From positions 3,879,501-3,943,500 of the forward strand of contig JALGQZ010000013.1 in NCBI GenBank assembly GCA_023105745.1: a DNA stretch of 64,000 nt, read 5' to 3'. How positions within the stretch are numbered: position 1 is the stretch's first letter; each line of letters opens with the position of its first letter. Source of the stretch: Austropuccinia psidii (Eukaryota; Basidiomycota; Pucciniomycetes; Pucciniales; Sphaerophragmiaceae). Below the pieces are notes generated by a model. That model saw nothing but the letters and a program-made list of their open reading frames with translations, searched no databases and was not told the origin of the DNA. Shown one piece after another: positions 1 to 9,748 of this stretch. The position numbers and the translations under genes were made by a program.

Positions 1-910
1 TTTTTCTCATCCTCTCTTGGGCAGCTGCAAATTCTGTAGCCTGCTTTGCAGATTTCTCAGCATACTGGGACATTTGTAACCACAGTGTGTCACTGTTGAT
101 GTTACTCTCAGATGTGATAATGTTATTTTCAGTCTGAGTGGGGGTAATGTTTCTATTACTAGGACTACGGATTCTAGAGTGGTTTACAACTACTTCTGGT
201 TCTTGTGTACTTCTTTTACCAAATCTAACAGCTTCTGGATCATGGGGTCTGACTCTTTCCTCCTCTGGTTGAAGGAGGCTTTGTTCTTGCCCTTGTTGCC
301 TTGTCTTCTCCTGGAAACTTCCTGGAATTGTGAAGAATGGTGACTCTTGGCCACTGATCTGCTGGTTTCTGAATGGTGTGAAGCCACTGGAGAGCTGATT
401 TGGCTTGCTCCTTGTGAACCTGAAGGAATCTGAGTAGGCCCTGTCTGGGTTAACTGTTCTTCTATAGCTTGGATAGTGGCTTGATTCTTCCTTATCCTCT
501 GTGCCCTTGCCTCCAGGAGTCTGTGCTGCCTGGTAGGATTCCAACCCTTGGTGATTACCATAAGGTCTTTGAAGTCTATCTCTTTGAGACAGATCTTCTG
601 GCAACTTGATCCCAGTTCTGCCCAGTGAGTTGCTAGGTTGAACCTCTTGTTGTCCATGCTCCATTGAAACAAATCTTTGAGGAGTTGGTGGATTTGAAGA
701 ACTTGATCCATATCCTTCCAGTCCTCTGGTTTGAGGTTTCTGTTGAATTGGAGTGTGAATGGCAAGGTTGATATTATCTCCCTCATTGTTTTGCCATCCA
801 CCACTGTGTCCAATGTGTCTTCTTTCAGGTCTTCTGGTTCTAGACATTCCTGCTCTGTCCTCTGGCTGGTTCCTTTGGAAGCCAAGGTCTCTGAGGTGTG
901 CAGGGGACAT
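1..910 (-). CDS. Gag-Pol N-terminus of Gypsy family A (partial, runs off window)
   Basis: I read this frame codon by codon: it is open from an ATG at 910-908 to the window edge, about 303 codons without a stop. A second in-frame ATG at 847-845 starts M-S-R-T-R-R, which matches the Gag-Pol starts of families B (MTTRRGS) and C (MPSTRSGAS), so it may be the real start. The product is rich in Gln, Ser, Pro and Arg, as in the Gag N-termini of the other two families. It overlaps ORF1 (190-890), which is in the other frame on the same strand. Capsid, CCHC and Pol would lie to the left of the window. The family assignment rests on the shared layout, not on a similarity search. Confidence 0.6.
   Translation of the reverse strand, partial: MSPAHLRDLGFQRNQPEDRAGMSRTRRPERRHIGHSGGWQNNEGDNINLAIHTPIQQKPQTRGLEGYGSSSSNPPTPQRFVSMEHGQQEVQPSNSLGRTGIKLPEDLSQRDRLQRPYGNHQGLESYQAAQTPGGKGTEDKEESSHYPSYRRTVNPDRAYSDSFRFTRSKPNQLSSGFTPFRNQQISGQESPFFTIPGSFQEKTRQQGQEQSLLQPEEERVRPHDPEAVRFGKRSTQEPEVVVNHSRIRSPSNRNITPTQTENNIITSESNINSDTLWLQMSQYAEKSAKQATEFAAAQERMRK
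190..890 (-). CDS. ORF1 protein, exon 2, Gypsy family A
   Basis: This is an accessory protein of unknown function encoded upstream of and overlapping Gag. It has a helical region, then the motif ITKGWNP, then a Lys/Arg/Gln-rich helix, a Ser/Gln/Arg-rich linker and a final helix (DPMIQKLLDLVKEV) ending at TAG 190-192. The GW(N/H)P motif and terminal helix recur in families B (NGWNP, DAMDN) and C (NGWHP, DAMEN), which supports a real coding frame. The Gag-Pol frame is open over the whole exon, so about 700 nt are dual coding. Exon 2 begins after a CTCAG acceptor and is in phase with exon 1. Confidence 0.6.
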
Positions 911-958
911 ATCAGTGTTTGCAAGCATTCAAAAACTTTATGTTCTTAGGGTATTTAC
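891..958 (-). other. Predicted 68-bp phase-1 intron in ORF1, family A
   Basis: On the minus strand the donor is AAAG|GTAAAT and the acceptor CACACCTCAG|AGACC. Removing the 68 bp joins two long ORFs (1258-959 and 890-190) in frame; unspliced, the first ends at a TGA inside the intron. Families B and C have an equivalent phase-1 intron at the same place. Splicing is inferred from sequence only. Confidence 0.5.
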
Positions 959-1258
959 CTTTGACTGTGCCTTGTACAAATTTATTATCTGCTGATTTGG
1001 GCAGTTTGCCTTTGGAAGTTACAACTGGGTTAATAATTGTAATCTTCCCTGTACAAGTGGTTAAGGTTGGTTTACCTTGTATTGATGCAGAGTTTCGTGG
1101 TTTTCTACTTCTCTGAGTGGCTATTGGTGTCCACTTCTTGGCTGTAATCAGGCCTTCACTAAGCCTTTTTCCTTTGCCCTTGCTGCCCTCTGGCTCAGAG
1201 GGTGTCACTGGTGTGTTGGCCTGTGACTGGGTCTCAAGTGGTATGAAGTTTTCTTCCA
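959..1258 (-). CDS. ORF1 exon 1, Gypsy family A
   Basis: The 300-nt open exon encodes a Lys/Ser/Thr/Pro-rich stretch starting V-E-E-N. It directly follows GATTCAG on the minus strand, a good acceptor. In families B and C the corresponding exon also starts with TG after an AG and reads V-F-E-D-N or V-S-D-N. This suggests a further leader intron upstream, with the first codon split across it. The exon that would supply the start codon is not identified. Confidence 0.45.
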
Positions 1259-1835
1259 CTGAATCAAACAGGAAAAAGAGGGCTTATGTCAGTTAAGACT
1301 TCTTAAATGGCTGGTTTTGCACGTCTAAGAATGGCCTCTGGGCTTGTATATTATTACAATATGCCCTTGTATAATGACAGTGTAATTGAATTAACAATTT
1401 CACGTCAAAAATACAGCTTATGGTGCCCTGTCACACTGTTTGTGTGCCAGTATCCCACAGATACACTTGTGGTTTGCAAGTGTACTCTGTAAAAGTGGTT
1501 TGTATACAAGTGTTATTGAATTAACAATACACTTGACCACGCCTCAACTGATGGTTTTTCAGTCAGAGGTGTCCTTATTCAGTCAAGAATACAGGACTTT
1601 ATTGATGGCTTATGTGTTTTTGTATACAAAACACGCCAAAAATAATTAAATTCAGTGGGTATTAGCCACGTGAATAATACTCTTTGATATATGAGTATGT
1701 ATAAAAAAGGATAAATATATATAATATATATATTCAAATAAAGAAATTACGCCTAAAAAAGATAAAAACAATGGTTAATAAGTCATAAAAAAGAGAAAAG
1801 ACTTACTTGTAAGGTCCAAAAAGTCAAAAAAAAAA
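1259..1835 (-). other. 5' leader of Gypsy family A
   Basis: Untranslated stretch between the primer-binding site and the first ORF1 acceptor. It is AT-rich with a TA-rich tract near 1700-1735. I see no convincing gene; short plus-strand ORFs here are probably chance. A leader intron may end at 1259. Confidence 0.4.
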
Positions 1836-1851
1836 CACGGCCAGGCCCCCA
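1836..1851 (-). other. Primer-binding site, Gypsy family A
   Basis: On the minus strand this reads TGGGGGCCTGGCCGTG, just inside the LTR. The same sequence with 1-4 changes follows the 5' LTR in families B and C. It starts with TGG as expected for pairing with a tRNA CCA end; I could not assign the tRNA. Confidence 0.55.
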
Positions 1852-2299
1852 AAATGTCAGGCTGAATCTATGATAAAGGTGTATAAGAGTATTTACAAGC
1901 TTTAACTATGACTGTGACACGGTAAAAATAATTTTAAAGAGGATATAATTGATAATAAAAGTTTTAATTTAAGAATTTAAAGGGCTTTACTATAGAAATA
2001 TAGTGGTGGTGAGCACTGTTGAAAGCCCTGGGTGCAGCTTTACCTGTTGGATTACAATAATAAAGACTACAATACTTTAAATCAAGAGTATACCTTATTA
2101 TTAACCAAGAGTAAAACTGTTTTTGACAGTTTACTACATAGGTTATTCAAGAGCAGGATGAAGAAGCAATTCTGGCAGTGAAAAGCCTCCTTTTTATCCT
2201 GAAATGAGGTGGCAAGGGTGCTAGACCTTTCCACGTAGAGGAAGTGAAGATTTTTTCACTCTCTAGTACTGGCTTGTGGTTTTCAAACAGCCTGTATAA

Positions 2300-2359
2300 C
2301 CTGTATTGGGCTCAGATGTGGTTTTGAAACCACATCTGGGCAGTTTTCACCAATACAGG
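2300..2359. repeat. Perfect hairpin with flanking second stem in LTR A
   Basis: An inner 12-bp inverted repeat (CAGATGTGGTTT / AAACCACATCTG, 2313-2338) has a 2-nt loop. It is flanked by a second pair, CCTGTATTGG at 2300 and CCAATACAGG at 2350. The RNA could form a long stem in either orientation. A shorter palindrome (ACGTGT-ATG-ACACGT) lies at 2399-2413. Role unknown; a structured LTR RNA or a protein-binding palindrome are both possible. Confidence 0.6.
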
Positions 2360-3219
2360 GTGAAAATTTTCATCTGGGGACCTCACAGCCTGATTCTGAC
2401 GTGTATGACACGTAGAATGCTGTACAGAAACTGTATGGGACCCCAGTATTGACTGACATATGAGGTATTGAAGCAAAAACATGCTCCTTTGTCTGTTGAC
2501 ACCTCATATTCATGATTATGGGGTGTTATCCCATGGTAAGGCTGTATATGACAGCTGGTGGGATTTTGACCTTAAAATGGTCATAACTCTGTCAGTTTTT
2601 GAGATATCAAGCTCAAAGTTGGTTCATTGAATAGCTCTATATTAGCTCTACACAATGGTACCCAACTTGACATGGTTATCATTAAATATGACAAAGTTAT
2701 CCCATGTACAAGTATTTTTGTACATTGGCATGGTTTGGGCAAAAAGCTGTATTAAGCTTGTTTGGCCAATAACTTCTGTTGTAGTTGAGTTATGGGGAAA
2801 TGGATGACACCATCAGATAGCCCTGATTGTGCTTTTTCCAAAAAAACCCCACTTTAGGTATCTCACACTAAAACTGTAAAAGTTAGATGAGAGGTGAATG
2901 TTTTGTTCACCCTTATTTGGCCTGAATTTGACCATAACTCAAGTTATACTGGTGCTAGCTCAGTTTGGTTGGCACCATTGGATAGCCCTGGCTTAGAGCT
3001 TCATTTTGAATACCCATTTGATGGGGTTAAGCCTCTCCTTCTAGATTTTAGATGAGAGGTGAAAATTAAGGTTTATGCTCAGCAATAACTTTGGGCAGGA
3101 ATAACTTTGTTATTTCTTGTCCTATGGTGATGGGACTTATATTTTCAAAAAGGGGTGAGTTTCCTCTTTCTTTTGATACCTTTTGAGCTAATTTGGCTCA
3201 GCTCCATGTTTTGGTGGTA

Positions 3220-3294
3220 TTTTGGCTATACCATTGATTTATGGTATTTTGGCTGTCATGCTTGTGCTCTGGTTTTGAGTCACAGGCTGACATG
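3220..3294. repeat. Repeat unit 1, diverged copy at 4544-4615
   Basis: About 75 bp in the family-A LTR shares order and most bases with 4544-4615, including ACCATTG-TTTATGGTA and CTGGTTTTGAGTCACA. Both contain TGAGTCAC, a bZIP (Gcn4/AP-1 type) consensus. The copy lies outside the proposed LTR end. Confidence 0.55.
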
Positions 3295-4153
3295 CGCATT
3301 TCTGGGAATTTTGCTGTATTTGCCATTTTAGGCCATTTTCCCATGTAATATGGGAGATATGAGTAAATGGCAGTATTAGGCCATTTGGAGCTCAATTTCT
3401 GGTTTTGTGCATTTTGAACATTTTTTGCGCACTTTGTGAAAATACAGTTTTAAAGCTGTATTAGCTGTATTTGTCCAAAACCCAAAATTGGCCAAATCAC
3501 CCAAAGCACCTTTTCATCTTTGAAGCCACTCAAAACCCATTCTTCACTTATATCCTCCTGGAATCAATCCAAAAGACCTTTGGCCATTTCCCCACTCCAA
3601 TAACCAAAAGTGCCATAAATGGTGTTATACACCATTATGCATCTTTTTCACCAGCAATCCAATCGTGCCAATATAAAATGGTTATTTCAACTTTTCATAA
3701 GGTCATCTAGGCATGTCATCCAGAGGATTCATAAAGGCTCAAAAGAAAAGTGTCAATCTCAAATACCAAAGATGCTATCAAGGAATCATTGGTTATTCTC
3801 ATTCACAGTATTACTTCAAAAGAATACTGGCAGTTCATTCTCAAGGGATATTCCAGAGGCAGTTCCAAAACAATTTTCCAAGTTTCAGTGCTCCATCAAT
3901 CCACCTTGGCAACCACATTCATTCAATACAGTCTGGATTCATCAATACCTGTATTTTAAATCATACACCATGGAAATTGCATTCAAGCGGTTCATTTCCC
4001 AATTTGGCAACGTATACATTTCATCAAGCAGTCAATACAGCTTCCAGGATTCAATACAGACCAGCTGTAAGCCTGAAGGAGTCAAGCTCTCAGCTTTTCA
4101 CATATACCAGCCTGCTTTGACCGTGGGGGGTTTTCACCCAGTTAATTAATACA

Positions 4154-4804
4154 TTTTTATTTTATTTTATCTTTATTTATCTTATCTTTTTGTTAAGTGA
4201 ATACTGATATTATCAAGTCAGTCATTTAGCACCTTCCTTTAACTTTCTTTGCCTGTAAGTTGATATTGGTGGTCATATCCTTTACTAATTCCATTGTCCC
4301 TTCTGGCAGGTTTAAACATTTATTAAGGACTTACTTGGTTGGCTCTTTGGAAGTTTGATTTCTCATTTCTCTTATTGCATCTCATCTTTTGTGCCTGTAT
4401 ATTTCTTAGAGAATTCAATTCTTTTATTTTATTTTCTTTATTCTGTTGGAGTCTTCCAAGTGAGTTCCCTGATTGCTTAGTTCCAGGCCACTCTTGTTTT
4501 TTCACCAAGAGCCCCTGTGACAGCAGGTCACTTTTAGTGGGAATTTTGCTTTACCATTGGTTTATGGTACTTTGATGTCATGCTTTTTCTCTGGTTTTGA
4601 GTCACAATCTGACACAGAGTAATCTTTGTTTATTTATGAGGCCATTGAAGGTTTCATTTGTGTCATTTACATCAACTTAAAGATTTTATTCTTTTTAATA
4701 ACATTCAAATAATTTTTAGCTGCAGGTGGGGCATACTCTTGATAAATCTTCAGCCATATTTTCTTTTAAGAACATCTCAAACCACTCTTGATTAATTGAG
4801 AAGA
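4154..4804. other. AT-rich stretch without a recognisable gene
   Basis: This lies between the family-A LTR and the TSD of B1. Apart from the repeat copy at 4544-4615 I see no coding or RNA gene. It may belong to an older element that cannot be recognised. Confidence 0.4.
4544..4615. repeat. Repeat unit 2, diverged copy of 3220-3294
   Basis: Diverged duplicate of the LTR-A segment, same orientation, keeping the TTTTGAGTCACA core. It may mark a fragment of a second, older family-A LTR. Confidence 0.5.
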
Positions 4805-4809
4805 GATCC
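4805..4809. repeat. Target-site duplication GATCC of B1, left
   Basis: GATCC directly precedes the TGTAAGG end of the B1 3' LTR and recurs directly after the other B1 LTR at 34702-34706. Confidence 0.85.
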
Positions 4810-6789
4810 TGTAAGGTTTGACTATGAAACAATGAGTAAAAATTACTAATGTTTTACTTATTGTACTATGAATGTCCTTATAAATGAAATAAATAAGATA
4901 AAAATAATTATAATAATAAAGAATTATTATAATTATGGCATAAAATAATTATATTATTAAATAAATATAATAATATAATTTATATTATAAAAATAATATA
5001 TATAAAATAAATATATTAATATAAGATTATTAATATATTTAACAGCACTTTATTATTGTTACTAACAAATAATAATGGTGTAAAAAATGGTTTTTTATTA
5101 ATAAAAAAAAATCAATAACAATAATATTACCAATATTAAAGCTATAAATTGATATAAATACTATTTATATCAATTATAGAATTATTAAAAGTAATAATAG
5201 AGAAAAATTATTATAATAAGATAAATAACCTACTTTTAATGCTTAATATAATACTTTTTAATAAATTTACACCTAGAAATGTAAATACAACTTATTTAAA
5301 TTGTAGTTACAATAAAACTTAAGAGAAATTACAAATTTTCTTGGTTTTACATGGAATTGAGGTTTTTAGGAGAAATTTAAACAAAACAATTAAATAATTG
5401 TAATAATCACGTCAAAGATGAAGATTATTATAAGATTATCTTTGGTGTTTAATAATTTAAAGCTTTTATATATAAAGAAGAAAGAAATTACCTTTTCATT
5501 TAATGATTTAATGTTTTGTAAGCGTCTGAGGGGGGAATAGAGTAAAAAGAGCTCTATTTATATTAAATTCCTTCCTCCTAGAGTCCAAAAGGCTTCTAGT
5601 AGACATGCACCAATCATATCCACTGGAATTGATCAATATTTTAAGGTTTGGTGGTGATTACATCATGATCAAACCATATTATCTCATTATTACGCCATTA
5701 TTTAGAGTTATCACTATAACTCTAAGTTTAATGAGTCCAAGACTTGGAAGAACCCCAAAATTTGTGTATTTTATTAGTTTTAATCATAAACTAACAGTAT
5801 TCACCAAATATATCACTCATATGACTGTTAAACTTAATTTAAGGTTACAATGAGTGATCATAAGTGATCAAATTAAGCTCAAGCTTTGATCCTTAATCCC
5901 TTTTAAGTTTTACACGCTACAGCAATTCAAGAAGTGAATTCTAATAGCTTGGCATAACCTCATCATGCTTCCAAGAGCATTTCATTACATCATCAAAACT
6001 CTATTTTGGATGATTTTTCTTGTAACTCTTCTTTTCTGTTGAAATTTAATATTTTAAACTTCAAACCATGATTTCAAGGGGTTATACCTTGAATATTATA
6101 ATAAAAAATACATAATTCTTCACAAATGAACTAGTATTCTCCAACTGTCTACTTTTCCTAAGTTTGGACCACTTTCACAACTAAGTGGTCAATAGCTCTA
6201 TTGATTTTAATCAATAATCCCTTACAGGTTTTAACCTTGTTTCTAACCTGTGAAATAAAGCTCATTTATGTATTTCTACAGTATTTACGTGATGACTTTA
6301 TTTTTGGTTCATCACTCTATCATGCATATTTCAAAAGATACTAGCTAAAATCCTTGAATATATGTGTTGACCAAAAAAGTGCATATATTCAGCTTAACTC
6401 CTTAAGTATTGACTTTGGAGATTAGATTCCTAATTGTTTTATGTGTGGAGATTTATGGAGAATCCAATGGTTTAATTTATTCCACATATTGTTTCATTGG
6501 TATTTCAAATAATTAAGGATCTATGTTTTTTATAAGGTATTATTACTTATAACTCATTAAATATTGACTTTACAGATATGCCATAAAAATGGTATATGTG
6601 TATTTTACCATGGGTAATCCAATGGTATAATTTATTTCACATGTTTATTCATTAGTTCTTAAGCTAAACCAAGTTTTATCCCAATTTATGGCATTTTTGT
6701 AGTCTTAAGGTAATTATTTTTAATGTATAATTATTTTAAATATTTCTTAAGACCTTTTTGGGTATGTGGTCATATCTCAAAGGTTCACA
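4810..6789 (-). mobile_element. 3' LTR of B1
   Basis: 1980 bp, TGTGAACC...CCTTACA on the minus strand. It carries the TATA-like TATAAATAG (5554-5562), long TA-rich tracts on the U5 side, and an antisense open frame of 82 codons (5605-5853) that recurs in other family-B LTRs. Confidence 0.9.
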
Positions 6790-6803
6790 TTCCCTACCAC
6801 CAA
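6790..6803 (-). other. Polypurine tract of B1
   Basis: On the minus strand GGTGGTAGGGAA abuts the 3' LTR. This is the expected place for plus-strand DNA priming. Confidence 0.65.
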
Positions 6804-6907
6804 AAAATATTGTACCACAATCTAATATGTGTAATTAGGGTATCATCCACTGTCCTACCTCTTCAATAGACTTTGTTATTCTTGAAGCTCAATAATGCTT
6901 AACTTTT

Positions 6908-7702
6908 CTATTTTACAGATTTTCTTTCATGTCTGAACCTTCTTAATAGTTTATCAGCATTTGTTATATCTTTCTCAAGTAGCCATTCATCTTCTTGAGT
7001 TGAATTTCTATACCTTACAAGGTATTCTCTTTCTTTTTTGTTTCTTGTCCTTCTTTCTTTAAGGACTTTTACAATTTTCTCTTCTTCTCCTTCTTCCAAG
7101 GGGGGAATTTCAAGTGGGGGTTTATTTCTTAGTGGAAATAATTCCTTGTCACTTGAGCTGTAAGTTTTTATCAGACTTACAGGGAAGGTTGGGTGTTTGT
7201 TCATTAATTCACCTGTGATTTCCAATTGCACAGCATTGGGTTCATGAAGTGCTTTTATCAAAAATGGTCCTGCAAAGGAATCTTTCAATTTCTTTGGACC
7301 TTTTATGTTATTGAAATTAAGGGGTGATACTAGGACCAAGTCTCCTATTCTTAAGTCAGGTGGTTTATGACCTTTATCCCATCTTTCCTTTGCATATTTG
7401 AAAGAATCTTGCATACATCTGTTTGCATGGTGTCTTGCTTTGTCAAGCATTATCTCAAAGCTGCTTGCTGTTGGATGTATATCCACTAAGTCCTTTTTGA
7501 GGGTATCATAAGGAAGTCTTGGATTCCAACCTTTTTCTAGCATTTCTGGTGTTTTGCCAGTAGAAGAATGGATTGATGTTTTATATGCCAGCTCAAGAGC
7601 TGGTATTAGTGTACACCAATCATGGGTAAAACCACCAGAATCTTTGAATTCTAGTCCATAAGCACAGAATCTTCTGATCATGTCCTCCAAGGTCTGTATC
7701 AT
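6908..7702 (-). pseudogene. Integrase C-terminus and chromodomain, B1 Pol
   Basis: 264 open codons. The first part is the end of the integrase core and the GPF/GPY-like module (DLVLVSPLNF, FAGPFLIKALHEPNAVQLE). The last ~60 residues form a chromodomain (VLKERRTRNKK, YLVRYRNS, EDEWLLEKDI, LLRRFRH). Chromodomains target chromovirus integration to chromatin. The frame runs on from 7748-8005 across a TGA, and the C-terminus (RHERKSVK) is intact here while B2 has a stop. Confidence 0.85.
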
Positions 7703-7747
7703 TCTTTCTGCTAAACCATCAGTTTGAGGATGGTAAGCTGTTGAGAA

Positions 7748-8005
7748 TCATAATTTTGTCCCAAACAAGTTATGGAGATTAGTCCATAATGCTGAAGTTA
7801 ATTTTGGGTCTCTGTCACTTATAATATTCTGGAATAAGCCTGTATGGCTAATAACCTTATTCCATATCATTATGGCTGTGTCCATAGCTGTGTCATCTTT
7901 GTGACATGGTAGGAACATGGGAGTTTTGCTATACCTATCAACCAATACTAGGCATGCATTATAGCTTCTGTCTCCTCCTGGAGGTAATGCTGTTACCCAA
8001 TCCAT
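7748..8005 (-). pseudogene. Integrase catalytic core, B1 Pol
   Basis: Contains the first two catalytic Asp contexts: [15 protein letters not shown] and [11 protein letters not shown]. The glutamate (LAERMIQ) lies just past the TGA that ends this segment after GTKL. B2 has TAA at the same codon and family C has Ser or Tyr there. Confidence 0.8.
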
Positions 8006-8041
8006 ATGAACTATTTCCCAAGGGGATTTTGGTTCTTGGAT

Positions 8042-8602
8042 TTAAATCATCATTCCAAATTTCTTTCTTGTTGCTCTGTTGGCTTTTTGACATCTGTCAC
8101 AGGTTTGGAAGTATTCTGCAACATCTTGCTTCCAATTTGGCCACCAAGAGCAGGTTTTCACTCTCTCTAGTGTCCTATCTTCTGAGAGATGTCCAGATGC
8201 AACACTATCATGACACTCATGTAAAATAGTGTTTATTAGTTTTCTGTCTGTTAAGGCCATAACACATGTGTGTTTTGTTCTATGGTAGAGGATTCCATCA
8301 AGGAGGTGAAATCTTCCTTCATCATATGCCTTTTTCCATATTTCATCTAGTTTTGATGAAAGTGATAGATCTTTGCAGTCTTTCATTAGAAGTTGGCTTA
8401 AGATATGGCAATTTTTGTCTGTCTTATAGCTTTCTTTAACTTGGTTAAAGAATTCTGTGCCAATGTCTGTAACACATATTCCTTCTATATGGTGTTCTTC
8501 TTGTGGTACCCATGCTGGATTGTCAGGGGTATTTGCTAGAGCCCATCTGCTAAGACCATCTGCATTTTTATGAATATTGACATATTTATGAACAATAGTC
8601 AT
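8042..8602 (-). pseudogene. RNase H tail and integrase zinc domain, B1 Pol
   Basis: Starts with the RNase H end ([11 protein letters not shown]), passes through a linker, then the HHCC domain ([10 protein letters not shown] ... [11 protein letters not shown]). A CAA-to-TAA change just after MMI separates it from the catalytic core. Confidence 0.8.
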
Positions 8603-8632
8603 GTTTCCTCTGTATTCTTTGGTAGCAATTTG

Positions 8633-9046
8633 TCATCTTAGCATATGTCTATTTGGAGTTTTCATATTTAATAGGGATTTTACAGCATTACAGTCTGTAA
8701 TCACACCAAATACTGTTCCATCCAAGTAATAATGTAATTTTTCTAAAGCCCACACTAAGCAGAGGCATTCCATTTGGCTTGCTCCATATCTTGCTTCTGT
8801 TGGCTTTATTTGTCTTGAAATAAAACAAATTGGTCCTTCCACTGGTTTATCATTGATAATTTGTGTCGGGTGTAGTGCAGCACCTAGTCCTTCTCCACAA
8901 GCATCAATGTAAAGCTTGAAGGGCAGTTTCCAATCTGGCATTAGAAGAAATGGGGAATTTGTCAAGGAATTTTTCAATTCTTTATATGCCTTGACTCTTT
9001 CTTCTGTCATTTCATAGACTGTTTGTTGGTCACATAGCTTATACAA
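8633..9046 (-). pseudogene. RT connection and RNase H, B1 Pol
   Basis: Carries RNase H motifs [26 protein letters not shown] and [14 protein letters not shown], which hold the acidic residues. It ends at a TGG-to-TGA change after HMLR. Confidence 0.8.
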
Positions 9047-9455
9047 GGATTTATCAATTTTTTCAAAGTCCTTTATATGCTGTCTATAGTAACCAGAAAA
9101 TCATAGAAATGATTGCATATCTTTTTTGGTTTGAGGCATTGGCTTAAGTAGTACTTCTGCTACTTTATTCTTGTCTATGTCTAGACTAAGTCCAGATACA
9201 ACTTGTCCTAGTGCTTTGAGTTCACTATATGAAAAGTGACACTTTATCAAGGAAATTTTTATATTTACTTGCACTATCTTTTGTAGTACCCTTTCTAGTC
9301 TTTTAAGGTGATTTTCTCAAGTTTTTGAGCAAACTATGATATCATCAATATAGATAATTAACCATCCTTCTGATAATTCTTCAGAAAATATGGTATTCAT
9401 CATCCTTTGATAATGGGAAGGTGCATTTTTTATGCCAAATGGCATTCTTAAGTAT
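9047..9455 (-). pseudogene. RT palm and thumb, B1 Pol, frameshifted
   Basis: The YIDD motif (YIDDIIVCS) is legible on the minus strand near 9338-9352. The frame is broken by TGG-to-TGA at 9317-9319, GGA-to-TGA near 9105 and an extra T near 9460 relative to B2. Confidence 0.7.
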
Positions 9456-9748
9456 TTAAAAAATCCCGCAGTGGACTATTAGCCTCAGTAGTTTCTTGGC
9501 ATTGTCTGTTAAGACATTTTGATGAAAACCCTTTAAAGAATCAATTGCTGTAATGAACTTAGCTTGTGACAATTGTGTCAATGTCTGATTGATTCTGGGT
9601 ATTGGATATCCGTCTGGAATGGTATAGTTATTCAGGGCTCTGAAGTCTTCTACCATTCTTGATTTTCCATTATGCCAAGTTATAATGACAGGTGTAGTGA
9701 CCTCTACCTGTTCATTATGTCCTACGTTTATTAATACTCCAAGGTCCA
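9456..9748 (-). pseudogene. RT fingers, B1 Pol, up to the insertion point
   Basis: Contains [40 protein letters not shown] and [14 protein letters not shown], typical of the Gypsy RT N-terminal half. It joins in frame to 29025-29231 once the B2 dimer and one GTCCA copy are removed. Confidence 0.82.
9744..9748. repeat. Target-site duplication GTCCA of the B2 dimer, left
   Basis: GTCCA directly precedes TGTGAACC and recurs at 29025-29029 after the last LTR. There is no such pair around the middle LTR. Confidence 0.88.

Larger units (their letters stand above)
1855..4153 (-). mobile_element. 5' LTR of Gypsy family A (outer limit uncertain)
   Basis: The inner boundary is firm: TGTCAGG on the plus strand, three bases from the primer-binding site. 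The outer boundary is a guess at ACA near 4153, because the partner LTR is outside the window and no TSD can be tested. The interval contains no credible gene; the 176-codon plus-strand ORF at 3619-4149 resembles nothing I know. A TGAGTCAC motif occurs near 3276. Confidence 0.45.

Noticed and set aside
3619..4149. 176-codon plus-strand ORF in the family-A LTR
   Set aside because: Rich in Ser/Gln/Phe/His with no domain, overlaps another long ORF in a second frame; probably chance in pyrimidine-rich LTR DNA.
4870..5240. TA-rich tracts as replication origin or telomere-like repeat
   Set aside because: They lie in the same part of every family-B LTR and are LTR sequence.
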